From an uncultured Bacilli bacterium (GTDB lineage: Bacteria; Bacillota_I; Bacilli_A; RF39; UBA660), in contig CALVRA010000012.1 of the NCBI GenBank assembly GCA_944358415.1, forward strand, positions 1-40,258: a stretch of 40,258 bases of DNA, written 5' to 3'. The notes beneath the pieces are model-generated. The model saw only the letters and a program-made list of their open reading frames with translations. It did no database searches and had not been told where the DNA came from. Made by a program: the position numbers and the translations under genes. The stretch's first letter is position 1. Each line of letters starts with the position of its first letter. Of this stretch, positions 6,878 to 14,837 are shown piece after piece.

Positions 6878-8414
6878 AAATATCTAAATTTTCTATATCA
6901 TTTGAAACATTGACTTGATTATTAAAATTTTGTCCCATCAAATTATTTTCATTTAAATTGATATTATTTGAAAAATTATTAGTATTATCATTTGTAGGAA
7001 CACTATTCATATTCACTGTATTTTGAAAATTATTCGTAGGAATATTCATTGTCATATTTTGATTAACAGTTGGATTTTCAAATCCACTAGCTGGTGTAAC
7101 TATATTTTGACCTGCAAGCTCTTCACGCACACCCATATATTCTCCAGATTTTTGTTCTCTGGCCGCAATTGCTTCTTTAGTTTCAATAATGGCTTCAGAT
7201 AAAGAACTATTTGAACTGATCTTGTCATCATCTTCAAGTTCAATTAATTTCAAAATTTCTTCAAAAGTAGTGTAACCTTTAATAACTTTTTCTAAACCAT
7301 CCTCAAGCATTGTAATAACATCAGATCCACCATAAACTAATTTCCTAATTTCTTCTTTCGAACGGTTATTACTCAAAGCATCACGTATTTGCTGATTAAT
7401 TCTTAAAACCTCATGAATTGCAATTCTTCCTTTATAACCATCGTGGCATTCTTCACATCCTTCTGCATCATAAATTTCCTCAATATCCTTATTAAGCACA
7501 CTTTTAAATACCATTTTTTCATATTCACTAGTTTTCCTAAGCCTCTTACACTTTGGACATAATTGCCTAGCTAACTTTTGTGAAATAACCCCTTCCAAAG
7601 CTGAAGCTAATAAATATTTTTGAACATCCATATCGATTAATCTTTCGATAGTATTAAGTGATGTATTAGTATGCAAAGTAGAAAACACCAAATGACCTGT
7701 AATTGAAGCTCTAACTGCAATTTTTGCTGTCTCTGTATCTCTAATCTCTCCAATCATTATAATATTTGGATCTTGTCTTAAAATACTTCTAAGCGCACTC
7801 GCAAAAGTAAGACCAATTTTAGGATTAGTCTGAACCTGGTTAATTCCTGTAATATCCATCTCTATCGGATCTTCAACTGTAATAATATTAGTAGATGAAG
7901 TATTAAGTTGCTGAAGCATTGAATAAACTGTCGTACTTTTACCACTACCAGTAGCTCCAGTAACTAAAATAATTCCATTAGGAACCCCAAGCATCTCTAA
8001 TACCTTTTTATAATTTTCCTCACTAAACCCAAGCTCACCCAAACCAGCCATACTACGTGTATAATCTAAAATACGAATAACGATTTTTTCACCTGTACTA
8101 ACCGGCAAAGAAGAAACACGTAAATCCAAATCAATTCCTTCTAAAGTTTCCTTAATCGCTCCATCTTGTGGTAATCTTGATTCTGTAATATTCATCTTAG
8201 AAATAGTCTTAACGCGGGTTGTCAAATAATCTCGGTAGTCATCAGGAACCGTCGCATAATCCATCAAAACCCCATCTATTCTAATTCTAATAAGCAAATG
8301 GTCTTCATAAGGATCAAAATGAATATCACTTGCTCCTCTTTTAGTAGAATCAACTAAAATATCATTTATAATATCCGCAATTGGTACTTTCGCAAAATCA
8401 AAAGTTCTTATCAT
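6876..8414 (-). CDS. PilB/GspE-type type IV pilus or type II secretion assembly ATPase
   Basis: A 512-residue hexameric ATPase of the GspE/PilB family, which powers pseudopilus or pilus extension at the cytoplasmic face. It opens directly at the DIHFDPYED/RIRIDG region, so it lacks the usual N-terminal MshEN/GspE-N domain. Walker A GATGSGKS is at 153-160, Walker B IIMIGEIRD at 218-226 and the His box HLVFSTLHTN at 241-250. The zinc tetracysteine is C286/C289 and C320/C323. Residues from about 395 form an unusual tail, strongly Asn-rich from about 440, that normal family members lack. No pilin, PilC or prepilin peptidase is adjacent, so it is an orphan ATPase here. An AGGAGC site lies 8 bases before the start, and a plausible promoter is upstream. 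It ends at a shared terminator. Confidence 0.93.
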   Translation of the reverse strand: MIRTFDFAKVPIADIINDILVDSTKRGASDIHFDPYEDHLLIRIRIDGVLMDYATVPDDYRDYLTTRVKTISKMNITESRLPQDGAIKETLEGIDLDLRVSSLPVSTGEKIVIRILDYTRSMAGLGELGFSEENYKKVLEMLGVPNGIILVTGATGSGKSTTVYSMLQQLNTSSTNIITVEDPIEMDITGINQVQTNPKIGLTFASALRSILRQDPNIIMIGEIRDTETAKIAVRASITGHLVFSTLHTNTSLNTIERLIDMDVQKYLLASALEGVISQKLARQLCPKCKRLRKTSEYEKMVFKSVLNKDIEEIYDAEGCEECHDGYKGRIAIHEVLRINQQIRDALSNNRSKEEIRKLVYGGSDVITMLEDGLEKVIKGYTTFEEILKLIELEDDDKISSNSSLSEAIIETKEAIAAREQKSGEYMGVREELAGQNIVTPASGFENPTVNQNMTMNIPTNNFQNTVNMNSVPTNDNTNNFSNNINLNENNLMGQNFNNQVNVSNDIENLDI

Positions 8415-8452
8415 ATTATCTAGCTCCTTTTCATTTATTTTACTCTAAAACT

Positions 8453-8481
8453 ATTATATAATACTTTAAAAATAAAAACAA
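8453..8481 (-). promoter_or_regulatory. Probable promoter of the PilB-type ATPase gene
   Basis: On the minus strand: TTGTTT (8481-8476), 17-base spacer, and TATAAT (8458-8453), about 39 bases before the start codon. The gene may also be reached by read-through from ylbJ. Confidence 0.5.
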
Positions 8482-8488
8482 TAAAAAA

Positions 8489-9469
8489 TCAAACACCGAT
8501 GTCAAACCAAAAATCAAATAATACAAACATCAAAACAGAAGAAATAATCGCATGACATATCCTCGCACATAAAAATGGTAAATACTTAATATCAGTATCA
8601 TTTAAAATTCCCATTATCTGCATGTGAACAGAAAGTCCACCAAAAGACAAAATCATTACCGTAAGTACACACTTTAACTTAAGTGGTATAGCCTCTAAAC
8701 TAATATACTTAAGCCCTTGCGTCATCTCCACAAAACCATTTAAAACACTCCTAAATACACTGTTTAAATTTAAATTATCAAAAGTAATAGTTGTTAAAAC
8801 TAAACACATCGTAATAACTCCTAAAATCAAAAGTAAAGTATCAATACTGCTGATAATTGAACTAGTTATAATTTGTCCAAAACCTTCTTTATTACTAATC
8901 CTTTTTAAATGCATCTCATTTACCGCTTTTTTTAAACTAAACCTCGCATTTTCTTTTTTACTAGGGTGATATCTTCGCATTCCAAAACCAATAATGACAT
9001 TTCCCAAATAATGACATAATAATATAAGTAAACCAGCTTCCTTATTATTTAAAAAAAGTATCGAAACAGTCCCCAAAATAAAAAGCGGATTAGAAAAACA
9101 AGTAAAACATAAAATCTTAGTTGCCTCATATTTATTTATCTTGCCATCTAAATAAAGTTCCCTCGTGTACTTTGCATTCGCTGGATTTCCTGATATAATA
9201 CTCATGAAAAAGATAAATGCACAAATTCCCTTAATCTTAAAAAATTTGTTCATGACCCCTTTAAATAAACAACCCATAAACTCTGGAATTCCGCATTTAA
9301 TCAAAATATTTGCTAGTACAAAAAACGGAAACAAAGAAGGGAATACATTATTCTTAAAAACGTTTAAAGAAAAATTTACTGAATTTAAAATACTTTCAGA
9401 AGCCGTTAAAATCTTAAATAAAGTAAATATTAAAATTCCCATAATAATTACACTTACTATTCTGCGCAT
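8489..9469 (-). CDS. ylbJ: YlbJ-like nucleoside-recognition-domain membrane protein
   Basis: A 326-residue polytopic membrane protein with about eight helices. It has the Gate/nucleoside-recognition pattern: 'SLFPFFVLANILIKCG' near 44-60 and 'SIISGNPANAKYTRELY' near 90-107, the latter being the strongest YlbJ-family marker. B. subtilis YlbJ is a sporulation integral membrane protein made in the mother cell and about 400 residues long, so this copy is somewhat shorter. It is divergent from a YlbL-like gene only 46 bases away; in B. subtilis ylbJ and ylbL are near neighbours, which supports the assignment. Whether this organism sporulates cannot be told from here. A TAGGTG site precedes the start. 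Confidence 0.82.
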   Translation of the reverse strand: MRRIVSVIIMGILIFTLFKILTASESILNSVNFSLNVFKNNVFPSLFPFFVLANILIKCGIPEFMGCLFKGVMNKFFKIKGICAFIFFMSIISGNPANAKYTRELYLDGKINKYEATKILCFTCFSNPLFILGTVSILFLNNKEAGLLILLCHYLGNVIIGFGMRRYHPSKKENARFSLKKAVNEMHLKRISNKEGFGQIITSSIISSIDTLLLILGVITMCLVLTTITFDNLNLNSVFRSVLNGFVEMTQGLKYISLEAIPLKLKCVLTVMILSFGGLSVHMQIMGILNDTDIKYLPFLCARICHAIISSVLMFVLFDFWFDIGV

Positions 9470-9515
9470 AATTTCACCTACTATTAAATAAATCTATTAA
9501 AGAAAGGATGTATAT

Positions 9516-10526
9516 ATGAAAAAATTATTTAAAACCGCAAAAGAATATATCAAACAGTACTATAAAATTATTATCATTTATATAGTAATTTTAGCTTTAT
9601 TTTTAGTTAAATTTCCTTATTATATCTCTGCTCCGGGTGGTCTAATAAACACAAATGATAAAATAAAAACTCAAGATAACTTTAAATTTAAAGGAAGTTT
9701 AAATATGGCCTACGTTTCGGAAATTCATGCTACTATCCCAACTTTAATATTTTCCGTCTTTAATAAAGATTGGGATGTAGAAAAAGAAACAGAAGTTAAA
9801 AACGATAACGAAACCATTGAAGAAAAAAATTACCGTAATAAAATGCTTTTAGAAGAAGCTAATGACATATCTCTTTTAGTTGCCTATAAACACTCTGACA
9901 TAGATTATAGTATTACTAACAATAAAGTATATGTCACTTATATCGATGAAATGGCTGAAACAAACTTAAAAATAGGTGATCAAATCATAAAAGTGGATAA
10001 CAAAGAAATTAAAGATAAAAACTCTCTGTTTGAATATATTTCTACAAAAAATATAAATGATAAAATCACCCTAGAAGTAATCGATATAAAAGGAGATAAA
10101 AAAATAAGAAAAGCCAAATTAATAAATGTTTTAGATACCCCAAAAGTAGGCGCTGTAATTACTGAAACATTTGACATCAATTCAGATAAACAAATAACCT
10201 TTAACTTTAAGGAAACAGAATCTGGCTCATCAGGTGGCCTTATGATGACTTTAACCATATATGGTCATTTAAATCAAATAGATTTGACAAACGGAAAAAC
10301 TGTAGTAGGCACTGGTACTATTGATATAAATGGAAACGTCGGTGAAATTAGTGGTATTAAATATAAACTAATAGGAGCCGTTAATAAAAATGCCGACGTT
10401 TTCCTAGTCCCAAAAGGCGACAATTATAAAGAAGCAAAAAAAATAAAAAACGAAAGAGGCTATAAAATAGACTTAGTCCCTGTCGCAACTTTTGAAGAAG
10501 CTCTAAATTATTTAAAAAGCAGATAG
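9516..10526 (+). CDS. ylbL: YlbL/SepM-like PDZ-domain serine protease (Lon-type fold)
   Basis: A 336-residue membrane-anchored protease. The TM anchor is at about residues 17-37. A PDZ domain covers about 125-195, with the substrate-binding GDQIIKVDNKEI segment. A Lon-type (S16) catalytic domain runs from about 205 to the end. The catalytic Ser is in SGSSGGLM (S239 in the GxSxG position) and the partner Lys is in GIKYK (K282 or K284). Members process extracellular peptides or membrane proteins (SepM trims the competence pheromone in streptococci; YlbL is linked to DNA-damage checkpoint recovery in B. subtilis). AGAAAGGA sits 7 bases upstream of ATG. A terminator follows and mutS is next. The substrate is not predictable here. 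Confidence 0.9.
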   Translation: MKKLFKTAKEYIKQYYKIIIIYIVILALFLVKFPYYISAPGGLINTNDKIKTQDNFKFKGSLNMAYVSEIHATIPTLIFSVFNKDWDVEKETEVKNDNETIEEKNYRNKMLLEEANDISLLVAYKHSDIDYSITNNKVYVTYIDEMAETNLKIGDQIIKVDNKEIKDKNSLFEYISTKNINDKITLEVIDIKGDKKIRKAKLINVLDTPKVGAVITETFDINSDKQITFNFKETESGSSGGLMMTLTIYGHLNQIDLTNGKTVVGTGTIDINGNVGEISGIKYKLIGAVNKNADVFLVPKGDNYKEAKKIKNERGYKIDLVPVATFEEALNYLKSR

Positions 10527-10535
10527 AAGCCTTAA

Positions 10536-10564
10536 AAAAATCTTTCAAAATTTGAAAGATTTTT
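10536..10564 (+). terminator. Intrinsic terminator after ylbL
   Basis: AAAAATCTTTC and GAAAGATTTTT form an 11-base stem around an AT-rich loop. The trailing T run is part of the stem. Confidence 0.65.
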
Positions 10565-10587
10565 CTATACTCATATCTGTAAATTTG

Positions 10588-10616
10588 TTGAAACATAAGT
10601 GTTTAAATGTTATAAT
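10588..10616 (+). promoter_or_regulatory. Promoter of mutS
   Basis: TTGAAA (10588-10593), 17-base spacer, and TATAAT (10611-10616) preceded by TGt, an extended -10. Confidence 0.75.
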
Positions 10617-10643
10617 ATAACCAAAAAATGGAAGTGATTAAAA

Positions 10644-13172
10644 ATGGAAAGAAAAAATGTTGATATAGAAAAAGTAACTCCAATGATGAAACAGTATTTA
10701 GAAATAAAAAATCAAAACGAGGACCTAATCATATTTTTTAGATTAGGCGATTTTTATGAAATGTTTTTTGATGATGCTATCAAAGTATCGCATGAATTAG
10801 AACTAACTTTAACAGGAAAATCAGCCGGATTAGAAGAAAGAATTCCCATGTGTGGAATACCGTATCACGCTGCAGGCACATATATTGATAAACTAATTGA
10901 AAACGGTCATAAAATAGGTATCGTTGAACAATTAGAAGATCCTAAAAATGTTAAAGGTATTGTCAAAAGAGGTATTGTTCAAATAATAAGTTCCGGAACT
11001 ATTATGGATACAGATGCCTTAAAAGCCGGTGATTCTAATTTTATAGCTTCAGTCACTGACTTTCATCATGGCTATGCCATAAGCTATGCCGATGTATCAA
11101 CCGGTGAAATTTATGCCTTTCTTTTAGAACATAATCCTACTAAACTAGTATCTGAAATCGTCAATTTGTCTATTAAAGAAGTAATCTTTGATAGTAAAAC
11201 TGATAAAAGCGTTTGTGAAATCTTAAAAACCCAATTCCACATCACCATAACTATCACCGATGAAAAAACTGATGAATATTCATATGTATATAAAGACATA
11301 ATCGACCAAAGATATATAAATTCAGTCAAACACTTATTATCTTACATAATCCATAATCAAAAAAGAGATTTATCTCATCTGCAAAAATTAGAAATTAAAG
11401 AAGCAAAAAATTACTTAAAAATGGACATCCAGACCAAAAGAAACTTAGAATTAACCGAAACCATCAGATTAAAACAAAAAAACTATTCTTTATTATGGCT
11501 TTTAGATAAAACCAAAACAGCAATGGGGGCGAGATTACTTAAAAGCTACCTTTTAAACCCTTTAATAAATAAAAGCGAAATCGAAAAACGTCACGATATA
11601 GTCGAAACTCTCCTAAAAGAATTCATCTTAAAAAGTGACTTAGAAAAATATTTAACTGAAGTCTATGATTTAGAAAGACTAAGTGGAAAAATCGCCTTTG
11701 GTAACGCCAATGGTAAAGATTTGCTTCAATTAAAATCATCATTAAAAGTTTTACCAAAAATAAAAGAAATTTTATCTAAAATAAATTATCAAAAACAAAT
11801 AAATGACTTTGAAAATCTATATGACCTTTTAGAAAAATCCATCTACGAAAATCCCCCTGTTACCATTAAAGAAGGATACTTAATTAAAGAAGGATATAGT
11901 AATGAGCTAGATGAACTAAAGGCTCTAAGAAAAGGGGGGAAAGATTTTGTAGCTAAATTCGAACAAGAAGAAAGAGAAAAAACAGGCATCAAAAACCTAA
12001 AAGTTGGCTATAATCGAGTCTTTGGATATTATATTGAAATATCTAAAGGAAATACAAATTTAGTAAAAGAAGATTGGGGCTATCAAAGAAAACAAACTTT
12101 AGCTAACGCAGAAAGATATATAAGCCCTGTCCTTAAAGAAAAAGAAGCTTTAATTCTAAACGCCGAAGAAAAAATCATTAATTTAGAATATGACCTTTTC
12201 TGCACCGTCAAAGATGAAGTAAAAACCTATATTCCAAAACTCCAAGAAACTGCTAAAATTATAAGTGAAATAGATGTTTTAACATCATTTGCTACTATAG
12301 CCGAAGAAAATAATTATATAAGACCAGAAATAACTGAAAATGAAATATATATCGAAGCCTCTCGTCATCCAGTCGTTGAAAAAGTCATTAAAAGCGAATT
12401 TGTCACCAATGATATTATTATGGATAAAAATACAAATATATTACTAATAACCGGACCAAATATGGCTGGAAAATCAACCTATATGCGACAAATGGCCATC
12501 ATTGCCATTATGAATCAAATTGGTTCATTTGTCCCTGCTACCACCGCTAAACTGCCAATATTTGATGCCATATATACTAGAATTGGCGCCTCTGATGACT
12601 TAGTAAGTGGAGAGTCAACCTTTATGGTCGAAATGACCGAAGCAGCTAATGCCATTACAAATGCCACTGATAAAAGTTTACTCCTATTTGATGAATTAGG
12701 TAGGGGAACTGCCACCTTTGACGGTATGGCCCTCGCCCAAAGCATAATAGAATATATTCATCAAAACATTAAAGGCAAAACCTTTTTCTCTACTCACTAT
12801 CACGAACTCACTGACCTAGATAAAACACTAAAACATTTAAAAAACATTCACGTATCCGCTTACGAAGAAGAAGGCAAAATAACCTTTCTTCATAAAATCA
12901 AAGAGGGTAGTGTCGATAAAAGTTACGGTATTCATGTCGCCAAACTCGCTAATCTTCCAGAAAGCGTTATAAAAAGAGCCGATGAAATTCTAAAAGTCTA
13001 CGAAGACAAAGAAAATAAACGCGATGTCAAAATCCAAGAAGCTCTCCCTATAGATGAGTTAATGCCTCAAAAATCAAAAGTAGAAAAACAATTAGAAAAA
13101 ATAGATCCTCTAGAAATCACCCCTATAGAAGCCTTAAATATTCTTTATAAATTAAAAAATGAAATTAAATAA
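10644..13172 (+). CDS. mutS: DNA mismatch repair protein MutS
   Basis: An 842-residue MutS1 protein, a dimeric ATPase clamp that recognises mismatches and small loops. The N-terminal domain has the mismatch-wedge Phe-x-Glu motif in 'FRLGDFYEMFFDDA' (about residues 32-45). The lever and clamp occupy the middle. The ATPase domain has Walker A GPNMAGKS at 604-611, then 'SGESTFMVEM', the Walker B region 'LLLFDELGRGTATFDGMA' and the His-containing 'FFSTHYHEL'. Full length for the family. It has its own promoter and ribosome site (GGAAGTGA). The usual partner mutL is not next to it in this window; a Tad pilus operon follows instead. Confidence 0.98.
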   Translation: MERKNVDIEKVTPMMKQYLEIKNQNEDLIIFFRLGDFYEMFFDDAIKVSHELELTLTGKSAGLEERIPMCGIPYHAAGTYIDKLIENGHKIGIVEQLEDPKNVKGIVKRGIVQIISSGTIMDTDALKAGDSNFIASVTDFHHGYAISYADVSTGEIYAFLLEHNPTKLVSEIVNLSIKEVIFDSKTDKSVCEILKTQFHITITITDEKTDEYSYVYKDIIDQRYINSVKHLLSYIIHNQKRDLSHLQKLEIKEAKNYLKMDIQTKRNLELTETIRLKQKNYSLLWLLDKTKTAMGARLLKSYLLNPLINKSEIEKRHDIVETLLKEFILKSDLEKYLTEVYDLERLSGKIAFGNANGKDLLQLKSSLKVLPKIKEILSKINYQKQINDFENLYDLLEKSIYENPPVTIKEGYLIKEGYSNELDELKALRKGGKDFVAKFEQEEREKTGIKNLKVGYNRVFGYYIEISKGNTNLVKEDWGYQRKQTLANAERYISPVLKEKEALILNAEEKIINLEYDLFCTVKDEVKTYIPKLQETAKIISEIDVLTSFATIAEENNYIRPEITENEIYIEASRHPVVEKVIKSEFVTNDIIMDKNTNILLITGPNMAGKSTYMRQMAIIAIMNQIGSFVPATTAKLPIFDAIYTRIGASDDLVSGESTFMVEMTEAANAITNATDKSLLLFDELGRGTATFDGMALAQSIIEYIHQNIKGKTFFSTHYHELTDLDKTLKHLKNIHVSAYEEEGKITFLHKIKEGSVDKSYGIHVAKLANLPESVIKRADEILKVYEDKENKRDVKIQEALPIDELMPQKSKVEKQLEKIDPLEITPIEALNILYKLKNEIK

Positions 13173-13276
13173 TTCACACTTGCTTGACACAGTTCATAAA
13201 ATCACTATATACAAAAATAAAAAAATTTGCTATAGTTAATATTACCCAAAAAATAGTTAAGCTTAAACTTTAACGT

Positions 13277-13303
13277 AAAGAAACATTAAACAATGTTTCT
13301 TTT
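13277..13303 (+). terminator. Hairpin terminator after mutS
   Basis: AAAGAAACATT (13277-13287) pairs with AATGTTTCTTT (13292-13302) over 11 bases with a 4-base loop. The T tail is short and interrupted, so termination may be incomplete. The rest of the 199-base gap between mutS and the Tad operon holds only the next promoter. Confidence 0.6.
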
Positions 13304-13317
13304 GCGTCCTAAAATTA

Positions 13318-13346
13318 TTGTTATTAAGACTATTTTTTGATATAAT
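13318..13346 (+). promoter_or_regulatory. Promoter of the Tad pilus/murC operon
   Basis: TTGTTA (13318-13323), 17-base spacer, and TATAAT (13341-13346) with TGa before it (extended -10). It lies 26 bases before the first TadE-like gene and is the only clear promoter I see before murC. Confidence 0.75.
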
Positions 13347-13371
13347 TTAGATAATAGGAAAGCGTGATAAT

Positions 13372-13728
13372 ATGAATAAAAAGGGGCAAGCATTAGTAGA
13401 ATTCATACTTATATTACCAGTTTTGCTATTAATATTAATGGCTATGATAGATATTGGTAATATTTTTTTGAAAAAATATGAACTAGAAAATAGTTTAGAA
13501 ACAGTCACTGAACTTTATCAAAATAGCGATGCAAATAATCTAGGTGTTTTTCTAGCTAAAGAAAACCTTACCTTAGACGATAAAACATTAAATGGTATGA
13601 CCACTTTAACCTTAAAACAAACCGTCCAAATAAATGCCCCACTATTAAATAATGTTCTAGGTAAAAACTATGAAATAACCACATCTAAAACATTCTATGA
13701 AAATCTAGGAGGCCTAGAAGGTGAATAA
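13372..13728 (+). CDS. TadE-like pseudopilin (first copy)
   Basis: A 118-residue protein with a class III-like prepilin N-terminus: short basic leader MNKKG, then QALVEFILILPVLLLILMAMIDIGN as the hydrophobic stalk. A prepilin peptidase would be expected to cut after G5, leaving Glu at mature position 5, the residue conserved in pilins. The rest is a short extracytoplasmic domain. TadE-family proteins are minor components needed for Tad/Flp pilus assembly. It is the first gene of the operon, with GGAAAG upstream, and overlaps the next gene by 8 bases. Confidence 0.85.
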   Translation: MNKKGQALVEFILILPVLLLILMAMIDIGNIFLKKYELENSLETVTELYQNSDANNLGVFLAKENLTLDDKTLNGMTTLTLKQTVQINAPLLNNVLGKNYEITTSKTFYENLGGLEGE

Positions 13729-14074
13729 CAAAGGACAGTCATTAATAATATTCGTTTTAATATTACCAGTTCTATTACTATTAATCACTTTAGTATTTGA
13801 AATTGGAAATCTAAATTATAGTGTAAATAAATATAAAAAAGAAATTAAAAGAACCATTGAATATGGTTTAAATAACATAGAAAAAGACAATTTAGAAGAA
13901 ATATTAACCAATCTTTTAAAATCTAATATCAAAGGACAAATCAATATTGAAATAAATAATCAAAAAATAAAAATAAATGTCAAAGATAAAATTTTATTTA
14001 AAAATAAGTTTGATATAAATATTACCTATATTGGTTATAAAGAAAATAATAAAATAATCATAAAACAAGAATAG
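13721..14074 (+). CDS. TadE-like pseudopilin (second copy)
   Basis: A 117-residue paralogue-like protein with the same layout: MNNKG leader, then a hydrophobic stalk 'QSLIIFVLILPVLLLLITL' and a short, Lys/Ile/Asn-rich outer domain. It starts with GTG at 13721, 8 bases inside the preceding gene, with an AGGAGG site at 13707-13712. The Glu expected at mature position 5 is Ile here. In pilin families that Glu is important for assembly, so this subunit may play a different role, such as initiator or TadF-like partner. That inference would need comparison with related loci. Confidence 0.8.
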   Translation: MNNKGQSLIIFVLILPVLLLLITLVFEIGNLNYSVNKYKKEIKRTIEYGLNNIEKDNLEEILTNLLKSNIKGQINIEINNQKIKINVKDKILFKNKFDINITYIGYKENNKIIIKQE

Positions 14075-14084
14075 AGGGATAAAC

Positions 14085-14825
14085 ATGGCCATAAAACAAG
14101 CAAAAGTAATCACTGTAACATCAGTCAAAGGTGGAACTGGAAAAAGTACTACCACGCTCGCCCTTGCTGGCATTCTTTCTAATAAAAAAATAAAAACGAT
14201 CATCATTGATATGGACCTTCAAGCCGGCGTCATAGCCGCCTCATTAAATCTAAAAAATCAAAAAGATTTATATACCTTAGTTAACGATTACATGAATCAT
14301 AGTCTAAAAGACATTGATAATTATATTACAAAATATAACGATTATATTGATGTCCTTCCAGCCCCTAAAGATCCAAGAAGTGTTGGAAAAATAAATTCTC
14401 AATATATTGATATAATTCTAAAAAAACTAAAATATAAATATGATTGTATCTTAATTGATACCAATCATGTTATCGATAACATAAACTTAAAAACATTCGA
14501 TAATAGTGACGAAATAATATATATTATCACAAGTGACCTCATGGATTTAAAAAACATGAAAACCATGCTTGCTATTTATAAAGACATGAATGTTACCAAA
14601 TATACCATTGTTTTAAACGAAGCCCTTTCTAAAAATCATTTAAGTACTTATGAAATAAAAACATTTTTAGATAAAGAAGTAAGCTTTATCCTTCCAGCAA
14701 CTTCTTATACTAAAAATGTCAAAAAAATGATTATGGAAGGAAAAATCATCACCTTAGAAAAAAACATAAAAAAAGACAAAACTGCAATAATTTTAACTAA
14801 ATTATTAGATAAATTACTAAAATAA
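14085..14825 (+). CDS. TadZ/CpaE-like ParA-family ATPase
   Basis: A 246-residue MinD/ParA-type ATPase with the deviant Walker A KGGTGKST at residues 15-22 and the DMDLQAG motif that follows it. In Tad systems TadZ/CpaE positions the assembly machine at the cell pole or membrane. Canonical TadZ/CpaE carries an N-terminal receiver-like domain; this protein starts almost directly at the ATPase domain, so it is a minimal form. It lies between the pseudopilins and TadA, 10 bases after the former and 12 before the latter, and belongs to the pilus operon. The AGAGGG site precedes ATG. Confidence 0.85.
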   Translation: MAIKQAKVITVTSVKGGTGKSTTTLALAGILSNKKIKTIIIDMDLQAGVIAASLNLKNQKDLYTLVNDYMNHSLKDIDNYITKYNDYIDVLPAPKDPRSVGKINSQYIDIILKKLKYKYDCILIDTNHVIDNINLKTFDNSDEIIYIITSDLMDLKNMKTMLAIYKDMNVTKYTIVLNEALSKNHLSTYEIKTFLDKEVSFILPATSYTKNVKKMIMEGKIITLEKNIKKDKTAIILTKLLDKLLK

Positions 14826-14837
14826 AGGAGGAAAACC

